Assembly (NCBI GenBank): GCA_014729705.1 | Contig: WJJK01000218.1 | Span: 1 to 5,626, forward strand | Origin: Candidatus Altarchaeales archaeon | Lineage (GTDB): Archaea; Altiarchaeota; Altiarchaeia; IMC4; SCGC-AAA252-I15 | DNA length: 5,626 nucleotides | Reading direction: 5' to 3' | Shown: positions 1 through 5,626 of the stretch, piece after piece | How positions within the stretch are numbered: the stretch's first letter is position 1 | Layout: every line of letters begins with the position of its first letter | Program-made: the position numbers and the translations under genes | The notes under the pieces: generated by a model | The model's database searches: none | The model's input: the letters and a program-made list of their open reading frames with translations, nothing else | What the model was told of the DNA's origin: nothing

Positions 1-3000
1 CTCCCTGCTTTGCCTGGGGCTGAAAGCTTTCTGGGGGTCTGCGGGAATCAGGGGTTGGCTGAGGGAAGACATCTGCCTCTCAAACACTTTGTCGGCGTCA
101 TCCCTGCGTTTCACTGCATCCTGTCTTTGACTTTCAAGGGACTGGCCTTTTTTCTCTGTTTTCTCTAATTTCTTTTGTGCTTTTTGTTTTTTGCCTGGAT
201 CCGCTTCCTCAGCTACTATTTTCCTCTGCCTTGCTTGTTCAGTCTTGTTTTTCTTTATTTTTTGATCTAGTTCAGCTATTTTCGTATCGGATTTCAGGGT
301 GTTGTAGTCTCGGCGGTTTTGTAGTTTGGCTTTGCGTTGCCCCATCTTCTGGGCTACTAACTCCCCCTCGTATTCGCCGACTTTCTCAGACCAGGCGGCA
401 AGTTGTTTGGAGGCTTTCTCTATCTCCTTGGGGTCGCCTGTGGTTCGCGTGTGGCTGAGCTGGGATCCAGCTAAAGACAGGTTGTTTTTAGCCTCCATAA
501 GATCACGTGTTACCGTCTCCCTGTCCCTTGCGGAGAGGACTTCCATGTGTCTTTGCTCTCTGGCGGATAAGCCCCCCTCCTCGGGTTCGGATGTCTTCTG
601 CCTGCTAACGTCTTCTTGGATGACGCCCCAGTCCTTCTGCCGCTGGATGAGGTCGGAATACTCAGATTCGTCGCCGAGGGTTTTTATCGCCTCACCCCAT
701 AGCTGTTCTTTCCTTTGTTGCTCAGACGGGTTTAAACCCAGTTGCTCGTCTTTCCTATCAAGATAATGAAGTTCACGGGCCTTATCCGGATCAACTTCAG
801 TGAGTTTTTTGAAGGCCTCACCCTTCAACTGCTCTAATCTTTGTTGGTCTTGGTCTGAGAATACATCATCCTTCAGTTTGGCTACGTCTCTCGCATCCAT
901 CTCGGCAGGAGACTTAGCACGCTTCTTCTTATCGATTAAATCCTTTGCCTCAGAGGTTTTCCAGAAATCAACCATCTGATCCGTAGCATAACCTGCGGCG
1001 CTCAGCTGCAGGTTCTTTAGTCCACGGTACTCATCAGCCTCGTCAGAAGTCAAACCTGCTGGCTTGTTTCTCTCAAGCTCATTTAACCTCTTTTGATTAT
1101 CCGCGGTGAAGGATGAATTATCTTTCGGGGTTTGAGCTAGTTCCTCATTTTTAGCTGCATATTTTTTCTCGGCTTGGGCTTCCTTCTTCCTCTCCTGGGC
1201 CTGGCTTTCCTTCTTCTGTTGGTCAGATAATCCCCTGCTTCTTATGCGGTCGCCCACTATTTGTTGGGCGGCTTTATCCGCCTTGACTGTGGGGATGATT
1301 TGACCGGTGGTCTCCTTGCGTCTTATGTCCCGGTGAATGCCTCTTGCAATAGTTAAGTCCCTTAGAAGCTCAAGATCTCTTCTATCAGAAGGGGATAGAT
1401 TCGGGTTCTTCAAAGCCGAATCAATTACGGATAAATCGTGTTGGCGCCGTATATTAAATCGATTTCGGATTTCAGCGGCTCTCCTACGTCCTTTTGAGGT
1501 TAACCTGCCTTGGGAGTTGACTAGGTCGGTGTTTCTCCTGCGTTCCTCAGGGTTCACCGCCTCAGCCGTGGTTTCAGGCTTCTTGTCTTCGCCTGCGGGT
1601 GCGGAGGCGTCTATTTTCTTGGATACACGGTGGCTCAGATAGGCTGCGAGGCCCGCTCCAACCGCTGCGGCGGGTACCACCAGGGATCCCGCCGCCGCAA
1701 GGGAAGCCCCGGCTAGGGCTCCTCCTCCAACGCCCGCCCCCAAAACCGCAGCCCGCCTAGCCGCCCCCGCAAAGGATACTGATTCCCTGCCTTTTCTCTC
1801 TGAAACGGAGGTGCCCACCCGGTTGGCTGAGCCCGCCACGGTAGCGCCCAAAGCCACCCCAGCAACCACCGGAATCATCGCAGGCGTCAAAAACACCCCC
1901 GCAAGACTCAAGCCGGTTGCAACCGCAACACCACGGGATATGCCCTTAAAATGAGTGCGGGGAACCGCACCCGGACCCGCACCCTCCTTAGCCAGTTTAT
2001 CGTACTTAGAAAGGCTCTTGCCGGTTGAAGTGAAGCGGCCGTAGCCGTAGTTAAAGCGCGCCTGACCCGCACTATCCCGCTCCCAATAGCCAGTCAACCT
2101 GTTAGCCATCCGGGTTAGGGACTGCTGACTCTGAGTGCCCTTGACGGTGAACTGCCGGGAGACGCCGCGAAGCATCACACCCGACGCCCTCAACGACTGG
2201 ATGTAGGCTGAGCCAGCCAGAGAACCAAGGCTGTATGCCACTATTTTACCGCCTGCAAAAGATTTACCCACCACACCCCGGGACCCGCTCCAATCCTTGG
2301 AGGCCCTCTCCCGGAGCATCTGCCCGTGGCTTTTGTATTCATCGGAGGAGGATGAGTCTTTACGGTCGAAAACCAGCCTCTTGCCGAATTCAACTGCCGC
2401 ACCCCAACCGGTGTATCCGTCAGCCTTCAACGCCGCCCTAGACAAGCCCCTCCGGGGTGCGGGGGGGGCGGCGCCTGCGTGGTCGATGCCCTTGTCTGCG
2501 GCCTGCTCATAATCCTTAGCAACCGTACGCTGCCCCTGCGCGCGTGAATCCATCAATTGAGCCATCTGAGCGGTCTGTATGAAGCTTTGGGAACCGTAAC
2601 CCATCATATAGTAGCCGAGGAAAACCATCCGCGGGTTGGCTGTAGCCCTCCCCGCATTAATCATCAGCCCCCCCGCCACGCTCATAAGCTGCATCATCAT
2701 CAAGGGGGCGACGCCCATCAAAAGAAAGGCGGCAACCTGAACAAGACGGTCAATAGCCAGGAAAGAGTCTTGAGAGAGAAACACTATCAAGTTTATTATG
2801 ACCGCCATAACGAAGGGAACCATCATCCAGTTGACGGTCATCACAAGGATTTTAGTGCCCAACCCCTTGGTGAAGTCGAAGCTCATCAAAAAAAGGGTTA
2901 AAGGGAAGATAGCGCCGAAGAAAAGCATAACCGCGTAACGAATAATGATCACAAAGAAAGGCAATACAATCGGGATGAAGAAGGCAAGGAGAAGCGCTAC

Positions 3001-3690
3001 GCCTGGGAAACTAGCGCCCCCCGTGACAATCAGGGTGATGATGTATATTACTATGGGGATTAGTGAGGCTGCAAGGGTCACTATAAGTGCGGGGAAGATA
3101 ACGTCTATCGGATTAAACAAGGTAGCGTCTTTGCTTAAAACCGCGCGCGTAGCCCACACCGACAAATGCATCATTATGTCGAATATGTATAGTGAGAGGC
3201 TGCAGGCCAGCATCCCCGCCACCAAACGGATTAATTGGTCGCGGGCTTTGCTGCGGGCTTGAGGGGAAAACGCTCCCCAGACGTAGTATATGCCTGTGAT
3301 CAACACCAGGATTTCAAATAAAGGCACTAAAACGGTTAGAAGCTTTGTGGCAAGGATTCTGATTACTGGGTGTTCATGGTCTATGCGCCTGAAGGTGCCT
3401 GAATCACTGCCGTAGTCGCAGGGGGGTGGGGGGTTGTTGTTTGAAGGATTCCCTGGAGGACAGTTATAGCCGCTGTATAAGGCATCCATGAAGATGAAGC
3501 CCCCGAAGACGTAGTAAGTCATCTCCCTGAATTTATTCCAAGTCCAGCCTCCAGCCGCATTTGCTACGCCCTCTCCTCCCGTGTTTTCTTCCTCCTCATC
3601 CTCTGCCTGCGCGATAACTAACACGTTAAGGGGGGATAGTAAAAGCAGTATCAAAGCTATGCTTAAAGCTACTTTCAGATGAGACCTCAT
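1..3690 (-). CDS. Very large multi-pass membrane protein with long charged helical tail, TrbL/VirB6-like (partial, runs off left edge)
   Basis: Reading the minus strand from the ATG at 3690-3688 gives 1230 codons without a stop to base 1, so the C-terminus is missing. Residues 1-29 form a signal peptide (basic start, LILLLL core, A-Q-A before Glu30). Residues 30-110 are extracytoplasmic: an acidic run, then a Cys77/Cys91-bounded loop with four prolines. About 6-7 hydrophobic helices follow at roughly 111-136, 152-172, 194-225, 231-250, 253-270, 281-306 and 315-345. A basic loop, SPQARSKAR, lies between the first two, so it is probably cytoplasmic. Residues 588-620 and 641-685 are Gly/Ala-rich and hydrophobic. 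From about 690 the chain is strongly charged and helical, with a degenerate repeat. Signal peptide, outer domain, polytopic core and long tail match the layout of TrbL/VirB6 channel proteins of type IV secretion or conjugation systems; this assignment is inferred from architecture, not from a signature motif. No other ATG, GTG or TTG precedes 3690 in frame after the upstream stop at 3721-3723. The gene's existence is near certain; its function is tentative. Confidence 0.85.
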   Translation of the reverse strand, partial: MRSHLKVALSIALILLLLSPLNVLVIAQAEDEEEENTGGEGVANAAGGWTWNKFREMTYYVFGGFIFMDALYSGYNCPPGNPSNNNPPPPCDYGSDSGTFRRIDHEHPVIRILATKLLTVLVPLFEILVLITGIYYVWGAFSPQARSKARDQLIRLVAGMLACSLSLYIFDIMMHLSVWATRAVLSKDATLFNPIDVIFPALIVTLAASLIPIVIYIITLIVTGGASFPGVALLLAFFIPIVLPFFVIIIRYAVMLFFGAIFPLTLFLMSFDFTKGLGTKILVMTVNWMMVPFVMAVIINLIVFLSQDSFLAIDRLVQVAAFLLMGVAPLMMMQLMSVAGGLMINAGRATANPRMVFLGYYMMGYGSQSFIQTAQMAQLMDSRAQGQRTVAKDYEQAADKGIDHAGAAPPAPRRGLSRAALKADGYTGWGAAVEFGKRLVFDRKDSSSSDEYKSHGQMLRERASKDWSGSRGVVGKSFAGGKIVAYSLGSLAGSAYIQSLRASGVMLRGVSRQFTVKGTQSQQSLTRMANRLTGYWERDSAGQARFNYGYGRFTSTGKSLSKYDKLAKEGAGPGAVPRTHFKGISRGVAVATGLSLAGVFLTPAMIPVVAGVALGATVAGSANRVGTSVSERKGRESVSFAGAARRAAVLGAGVGGGALAGASLAAAGSLVVPAAAVGAGLAAYLSHRVSKKIDASAPAGEDKKPETTAEAVNPEERRRNTDLVNSQGRLTSKGRRRAAEIRNRFNIRRQHDLSVIDSALKNPNLSPSDRRDLELLRDLTIARGIHRDIRRKETTGQIIPTVKADKAAQQIVGDRIRSRGLSDQQKKESQAQERKKEAQAEKKYAAKNEELAQTPKDNSSFTADNQKRLNELERNKPAGLTSDEADEYRGLKNLQLSAAGYATDQMVDFWKTSEAKDLIDKKKRAKSPAEMDARDVAKLKDDVFSDQDQQRLEQLKGEAFKKLTEVDPDKARELHYLDRKDEQLGLNPSEQQRKEQLWGEAIKTLGDESEYSDLIQRQKDWGVIQEDVSRQKTSEPEEGGLSAREQRHMEVLSARDRETVTRDLMEAKNNLSLAGSQLSHTRTTGDPKEIEKASKQLAAWSEKVGEYEGELVAQKMGQRKAKLQNRRDYNTLKSDTKIAELDQKIKKNKTEQARQRKIVAEEADPGKKQKAQKKLEKTEKKGQSLESQRQDAVKRRDDADKVFERQMSSLSQPLIPADPQKAFSPRQSRE
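535..1557 (-). repeat. Degenerate helical peptide repeat in the tail of the large membrane protein
   Basis: The charged tail repeatedly shows a short pattern, [L/F/V]-[S/T/N]-x-x-[E/D]-x-x-R-x-x-x-[L/I]. It begins at residues 712, 730, 765, 861, 880, 944, 986 and 1041 of the large protein, with a weaker copy at 821; several copies deviate at one position. The two best copies, residues 944-963 (bases 802-861) and 986-1005 (bases 676-735), match at 11 of 20 positions, sharing the cores QQRxEQL and GEAxKxL. The S/T/N-x-x-E pattern is a typical helix N-cap, so each unit probably starts a helix in a helical-hairpin or coiled-coil array. The repeats are at protein level; no DNA-level tandem repeat is apparent. 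Confidence 0.55.
1636..1929 (-). other. Gly/Ala-rich hydrophobic block in the large membrane protein (residues about 588-685)
   Basis: Two hydrophobic stretches, about residues 588-620 and 641-685, are dominated by Gly, Ala, Val and Leu, including GAGVGGGALAGASLAAAG. They are separated by a charged linker, RVGTSVSERKGRE. Closely spaced glycines resemble glycine-zipper membrane hairpins, as seen in pore-forming or membrane-inserting proteins. The DNA here is visibly richer in C and G than the flanking coding sequence. The block may be a second membrane-associated module separate from the N-terminal helices; whether it inserts into the membrane cannot be told from sequence alone. Confidence 0.5.
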
Positions 3691-3730
3691 ATTCCGTATT
3701 AAGATACTGGAATTAAGATTTTATAACACA
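3691..3730. other. AT-rich intergenic gap between the homocysteine operon and the large membrane protein gene
   Basis: Only 40 bp separate the UPF0280 stop from the ATG of the large gene. The gap holds the TATA-like element but no hairpin followed by a T-run, no tRNA and no evident direct repeat. Whether transcription of the operon ends here cannot be told; read-through is possible because both units run in the same direction. Confidence 0.6.
3718..3726 (-). promoter_or_regulatory. Candidate archaeal TATA box for the large membrane protein gene
   Basis: On the minus strand this reads TTATAAAAT, in the 40-bp gap between the UPF0280 stop (3731) and the ATG at 3690. Its centre is about 32 nt from the ATG. 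With the usual archaeal spacing of about 25 nt from TATA box to transcription start, the leader would be only some 5-8 nt. This agrees with the lack of a good Shine-Dalgarno sequence (only a weak CGGAAT next to the ATG). A second AT-rich candidate, AAAAATATA, lies at about 3732-3740. No clear BRE was recognised. Confidence 0.45.
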
Positions 3731-4411
3731 CTATATTTTTGTGATTTCAGGTAATCTGCCGAAACAACATAATTCGTCTCCGACAACGGCTAAAACACCG
3801 TCTAAATCCGGGTTCCCCCCAACCTCCTCTATTAGGTTGTCGTAGGCTGCCGGCCCCTCTATCTTGTTCGCCAAGGCGGTGGCCGCAGCATCTGCGAGCA
3901 CCACGTTGTGGGCGAAAACCGTTAAAGCATCGGCTTTACCCAGGCTTATTGAATGGCCTGTGGAGGCTGCGCTTGTGCATACTCCTAGGGGGGTTTCCTC
4001 AGGAAGTATTGTAAACGCGAGTTTACCGGATAGGGGGGAGGGTCCGGCATGCAACTTGATCTTCTGTTTCTCGGCTACCTTAGCGTATATGTCTCCTCCG
4101 TTTTCCACGATAACATGTTCAGCCCCTAACGCCTCAAGCTTCTTTGCCACGTGGAGGGAGGCGGCCCCGGCCACAGAAGCCATAGGCCCCACATTCATCT
4201 TGATTGAAGCGGAAATCATTTCGGAGATTATTTCGGGTGCACTGGAGTCCCGTTTTAAGGGGGTGTATGAGGTGGCGAATAAGGGGTTTTTGTGTGTGTA
4301 CTCCTCGATTAGGCGATAGAATTCAATTAAAGCGTCAAAGGCGGGGTCCTGGGGGTTGACGTCGGATTCTATGTGAAGCACGCTTTGACGGTATCTTATC
4401 TCACATGTCAA
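3731..4411 (-). CDS. UPF0280 family protein (COG2122, ApbE-like fold), probable homocysteine/sulfide assimilation helper
   Basis: This 226-residue protein carries the conserved blocks of UPF0280/COG2122: VGPMASVAGA at 74-83, VENGGDIY at 102-109, GVCTSAAS at 143-150, GHSISLGKADALTV at 152-165 and LADAAATALAN at 172-182. The family shares a fold with ApbE flavin transferases, and no catalytic activity is firmly established. From memory, a Methanosarcina member of this family has been linked to sulfide assimilation under low sulfide, which fits its place after the homocysteine synthase genes here. The start is TTG at 4411: the in-frame stop upstream is at 4424-4426, and no other start codon lies between. 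GGGAGG sits 6 nt before the TTG. The N-terminus is slightly short compared with the usual 240-250 residues. There is no signal peptide or membrane segment, so it is predicted cytoplasmic. Three cysteines are present near the C-terminal half (Cys145, Cys215, Cys216). Confidence 0.92.
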   Translation of the reverse strand: MTCEIRYRQSVLHIESDVNPQDPAFDALIEFYRLIEEYTHKNPLFATSYTPLKRDSSAPEIISEMISASIKMNVGPMASVAGAASLHVAKKLEALGAEHVIVENGGDIYAKVAEKQKIKLHAGPSPLSGKLAFTILPEETPLGVCTSAASTGHSISLGKADALTVFAHNVVLADAAATALANKIEGPAAYDNLIEEVGGNPDLDGVLAVVGDELCCFGRLPEITKI

Positions 4412-4412
4412 T

Positions 4413-4799
4413 CTAACCCTCCCTTAAGCTTAAGGCCCTTGTGGGGCAGGCCTTAACGCATGCGCCGCAGTTTATGCACTCTTTCTCGCATAAAACCATT
4501 TTAAAGTCTTCTAGGGTGATGGCTTCGGTGGGGCACACCGAGTAGCAGGCGCCGCATTGAATGCATCTGACATCGTCTAAAAGTATGTTGCCCCTGAGTT
4601 TCCTCACCTGCACGCCGTGTTTTTTCAGATACTCTATGAGTTCATCCGCGCTCTGTTTAACGTCGATTATCATATGGCCGCGGTCGTATTCCACGTTGGC
4701 TACTATGATGTTCACTAAGACTTGTGTCTTTGCCACCGCCTCGGCTAGGGTGGGTTTTTCAGCCGCCTGCTTTGAGAAGCGAAGCTCGTATTTAGTCAT
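4413..4799 (-). CDS. NIL domain protein with two 4Fe-4S ferredoxin motifs (homocysteine biosynthesis partner, MA1822-like)
   Basis: The 128-residue protein has an N-terminal NIL domain (about 1-72), the ACT-like domain also found at the end of MetN transporters. A dicluster ferredoxin domain follows: Cys79-x2-Cys82-x2-Cys85-x3-Cys89-Pro and Cys108-x2-Cys111-x2-Cys114-x3-Cys118-Pro. This arrangement matches Methanosarcina MA1822, which is required together with the DUF39 protein MA1821 for making homocysteine from aspartate semialdehyde and sulfide. The likely role is supplying electrons to, or handling sulfur for, the partner. The ATG at 4799 overlaps the DUF39-CBS stop as ATGA, and a strong AGGAGGTCC stands upstream. 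An extra Cys104 lies just before the second motif. Predicted soluble and cytoplasmic. The family assignment is firm; the exact electron or sulfur role is inferred from the homologue. Confidence 0.93.
   Translation of the reverse strand: MTKYELRFSKQAAEKPTLAEAVAKTQVLVNIIVANVEYDRGHMIIDVKQSADELIEYLKKHGVQVRKLRGNILLDDVRCIQCGACYSVCPTEAITLEDFKMVLCEKECINCGACVKACPTRALSLREG
4418..4423 (-). promoter_or_regulatory. Shine-Dalgarno site for the TTG start of the UPF0280 gene
   Basis: The minus strand reads GGGAGG, six bases before the TTG at 4411. It lies within the last codons of the NIL-ferredoxin gene, whose stop (TAG, 4415-4413) is one base away from the TTG. This site decides the unusual start codon and points to translational coupling of the two genes. 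Confidence 0.8.
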
Positions 4800-5626
4800 T
4801 TCCTGGACCTCCTATAATGGCGGTTAATGTCGCCCGCTGTTATTATCCCCACCACGTGGTTTGATTCATCCACGACTGGGGTGGAGTTTATGCCGTATCT
4901 ATCAAGCTTCTGGGACGCAGTATACAGGCTGTCGCGGGGTTTAGATGTCACCACCTCCCGGGTCATCACCTCTTTTAGGTTTTTTTTGTCGGAGGCTATG
5001 CCGCGGGTTATGTCAAGGGAGGTTACGATACCCACAAGGCGGTTGCCTTCATCGACTATGGGGATCTGGTCTATGTCGTTTTCTATTAAATGCCTTGCAA
5101 TCTGGTCCACGGAGTCTGAGACTTCCGCGGATACTACTTTTTCGGTCATAGCTTGTTGAACCGTTAACCCCTGATCCTGCATCTGGAATGCTTTTACTTT
5201 ACCTTTCACAGGCAGGGTTTCAACCGGATCTGTGAGGTAAAAGCTTTTATCCTCAATCCATTCAGTGAGTTCATCGCTTATTTCAAGGGACTTAGGTATG
5301 CTTGAGAGGGGGGCTGTTTTAATGTTTTTACCCGCCACCTGTATTTGGCCGGAGAAAAGCTGTTGATAGCTTACTTCAGCCAGTTTCGGCCTGTTTCTTG
5401 AGGGCACTGAGTAATCGATTAAACCCACCGTCAGCTGGCTGTTTCCCACACACGCATCCTTGATTGATTTCTCATCCAACACCGGCAGGGCGCAGCCTAT
5501 GCCTACATAAAGGGTTGTCCCATATCCGGTTAATGACGCTGCCTTAAGGTATTTAGGTTTCATTTGCTTGAGGTCTCCTGTGACGGTGAGGGTTCCGAAA
5601 TGGTTTTGGGGGCTGTGTTGGGTGCC
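4796..5626 (-). CDS. Homocysteine biosynthesis protein, DUF39 plus two CBS domains (MA1821-like; N-terminus beyond right edge)
   Basis: The frame is open from the stop TGA at 4798-4796 to the window edge, giving 276 visible residues. An ATG at 5563 exists, but the 21 residues before it (ending GTLTVTGDLKQ) match the DUF39 family and lead straight into the conserved GYGTTLYVGIG block. The real start therefore lies outside the window, and roughly the first 200 or more residues are missing. Counting from the edge, DUF39 occupies about 1-140 of what is seen, and two CBS domains occupy about 159-211 (IDQIPIVDEGNRLVGIVTS) and 220-271 (INSTPVVDESNHVVGIITA). In methanogens this family (L-aspartate semialdehyde sulfurtransferase) converts aspartate semialdehyde and sulfide to homocysteine, feeding methionine synthesis. 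CBS pairs usually bind adenosine compounds, so adenylate or S-adenosylmethionine control is possible. It overlaps the NIL-ferredoxin gene by 4 bp. The cysteines reported as important for persulfide chemistry in the homologue should lie in the missing part. Confidence 0.9.
   Translation of the reverse strand, partial: GTQHSPQNHFGTLTVTGDLKQMKPKYLKAASLTGYGTTLYVGIGCALPVLDEKSIKDACVGNSQLTVGLIDYSVPSRNRPKLAEVSYQQLFSGQIQVAGKNIKTAPLSSIPKSLEISDELTEWIEDKSFYLTDPVETLPVKGKVKAFQMQDQGLTVQQAMTEKVVSAEVSDSVDQIARHLIENDIDQIPIVDEGNRLVGIVTSLDITRGIASDKKNLKEVMTREVVTSKPRDSLYTASQKLDRYGINSTPVVDESNHVVGIITAGDINRHYRRSRK
4805..4813 (-). promoter_or_regulatory. Strong Shine-Dalgarno site for the NIL-ferredoxin gene
   Basis: The minus strand reads AGGAGGTCC, with 5 bases between it and the ATG at 4799. 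It is embedded in the last codons of the DUF39-CBS gene, where AGG-AGG encodes the Arg-Arg of the C-terminal RRSRK. With the ATGA overlap this implies coupled translation. Confidence 0.85.

Noticed and set aside
177..766. Overlapping plus-strand frames of 93 and 146 codons with Cys/Ser/Leu-rich protein
   Set aside because: They lie opposite the charged Glu/Lys/Gln tail of the large gene, and their composition is what antisense reading of such a tail gives.
1337..2512. Plus-strand frames of 68-101 codons within this stretch
   Set aside because: All overlap the continuous minus-strand frame in antisense and show no motifs.
2557..2901. Plus-strand open frame of 114 codons rich in His, Lys and Gln
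   Set aside because: It is exactly antisense to the transmembrane part of the large minus-strand gene; the His/Gln/Lys content is the complement of Met/Leu/Phe-rich helix codons. It has no family features.
2945..3262. Plus-strand open frame of 105 codons
   Set aside because: Antisense shadow of the membrane helices of the large gene, with no recognisable domain.
3421..3433. G-rich stretch as a possible G-quadruplex
   Set aside because: There are only two adjacent G6 runs separated by one T, fully explained by the proline codons of the outer loop; four separate runs are not present nearby.
3864..4319. Plus-strand frame of 151 codons
   Set aside because: Antisense to the well-conserved UPF0280 gene, whose family motifs are unambiguous.
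4561..5159. Plus-strand frames over the NIL-ferredoxin and CBS genes
   Set aside because: Antisense to genes with clear Fe-S and CBS motifs.
5561..5563. ATG at 5563 as the start of the DUF39-CBS gene
   Set aside because: The frame stays open to the right edge, and the residues before this Met continue the DUF39 family sequence, so this is an internal methionine.

Overview
The window looks archaeal, most likely from a methanogen or a related anaerobic lineage. The evidence is a tight gene set that is typical of archaeal homocysteine synthesis: DUF39-CBS, NIL-ferredoxin and UPF0280/COG2122. Composition is roughly balanced in GC, there are strong Shine-Dalgarno sites, one TTG start, and a TATA-like box. 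The exact lineage cannot be read from the sequence, and anaerobic bacteria also carry some of these families.

All four genes that I can support lie on the minus strand and are read from right to left. From about 5626 down to 3731 there is a compact three-gene operon. First comes the C-terminal part of a DUF39/CBS homocysteine synthase-type protein, cut by the right edge. Next is a NIL-domain protein with two 4Fe-4S motifs, overlapping the first gene by 4 bp (ATGA). Last is a UPF0280 (ApbE-like fold) protein that starts at TTG one base after the preceding stop. Shine-Dalgarno sequences lie inside the 3' ends of the upstream genes, which suggests translational coupling. By homology to methanogen work, the first two proteins make homocysteine from aspartate semialdehyde and sulfide, and the third is a candidate helper.

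After a 40-bp AT-rich gap, one very long reading frame fills the rest of the window (3690 down to 1), with no stop in 1230 codons and no end in view. It encodes a signal peptide, an acidic and proline/cysteine-containing outer segment, about 6-7 membrane helices, a Gly/Ala-rich hydrophobic block, and a highly charged helical tail of more than 500 residues. The tail carries a degenerate repeat. The architecture resembles TrbL/VirB6-type channel proteins of type IV secretion or conjugation systems with an extended tail, but this is inference. The gene has its own likely promoter and nearly no leader, so it probably belongs to a different unit from the homocysteine operon, possibly an accessory or mobile region that continues to the left.

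No rRNA, tRNA, CRISPR array, insertion sequence or long DNA repeat was seen. Plus-strand open frames in the window are antisense shadows of these genes.
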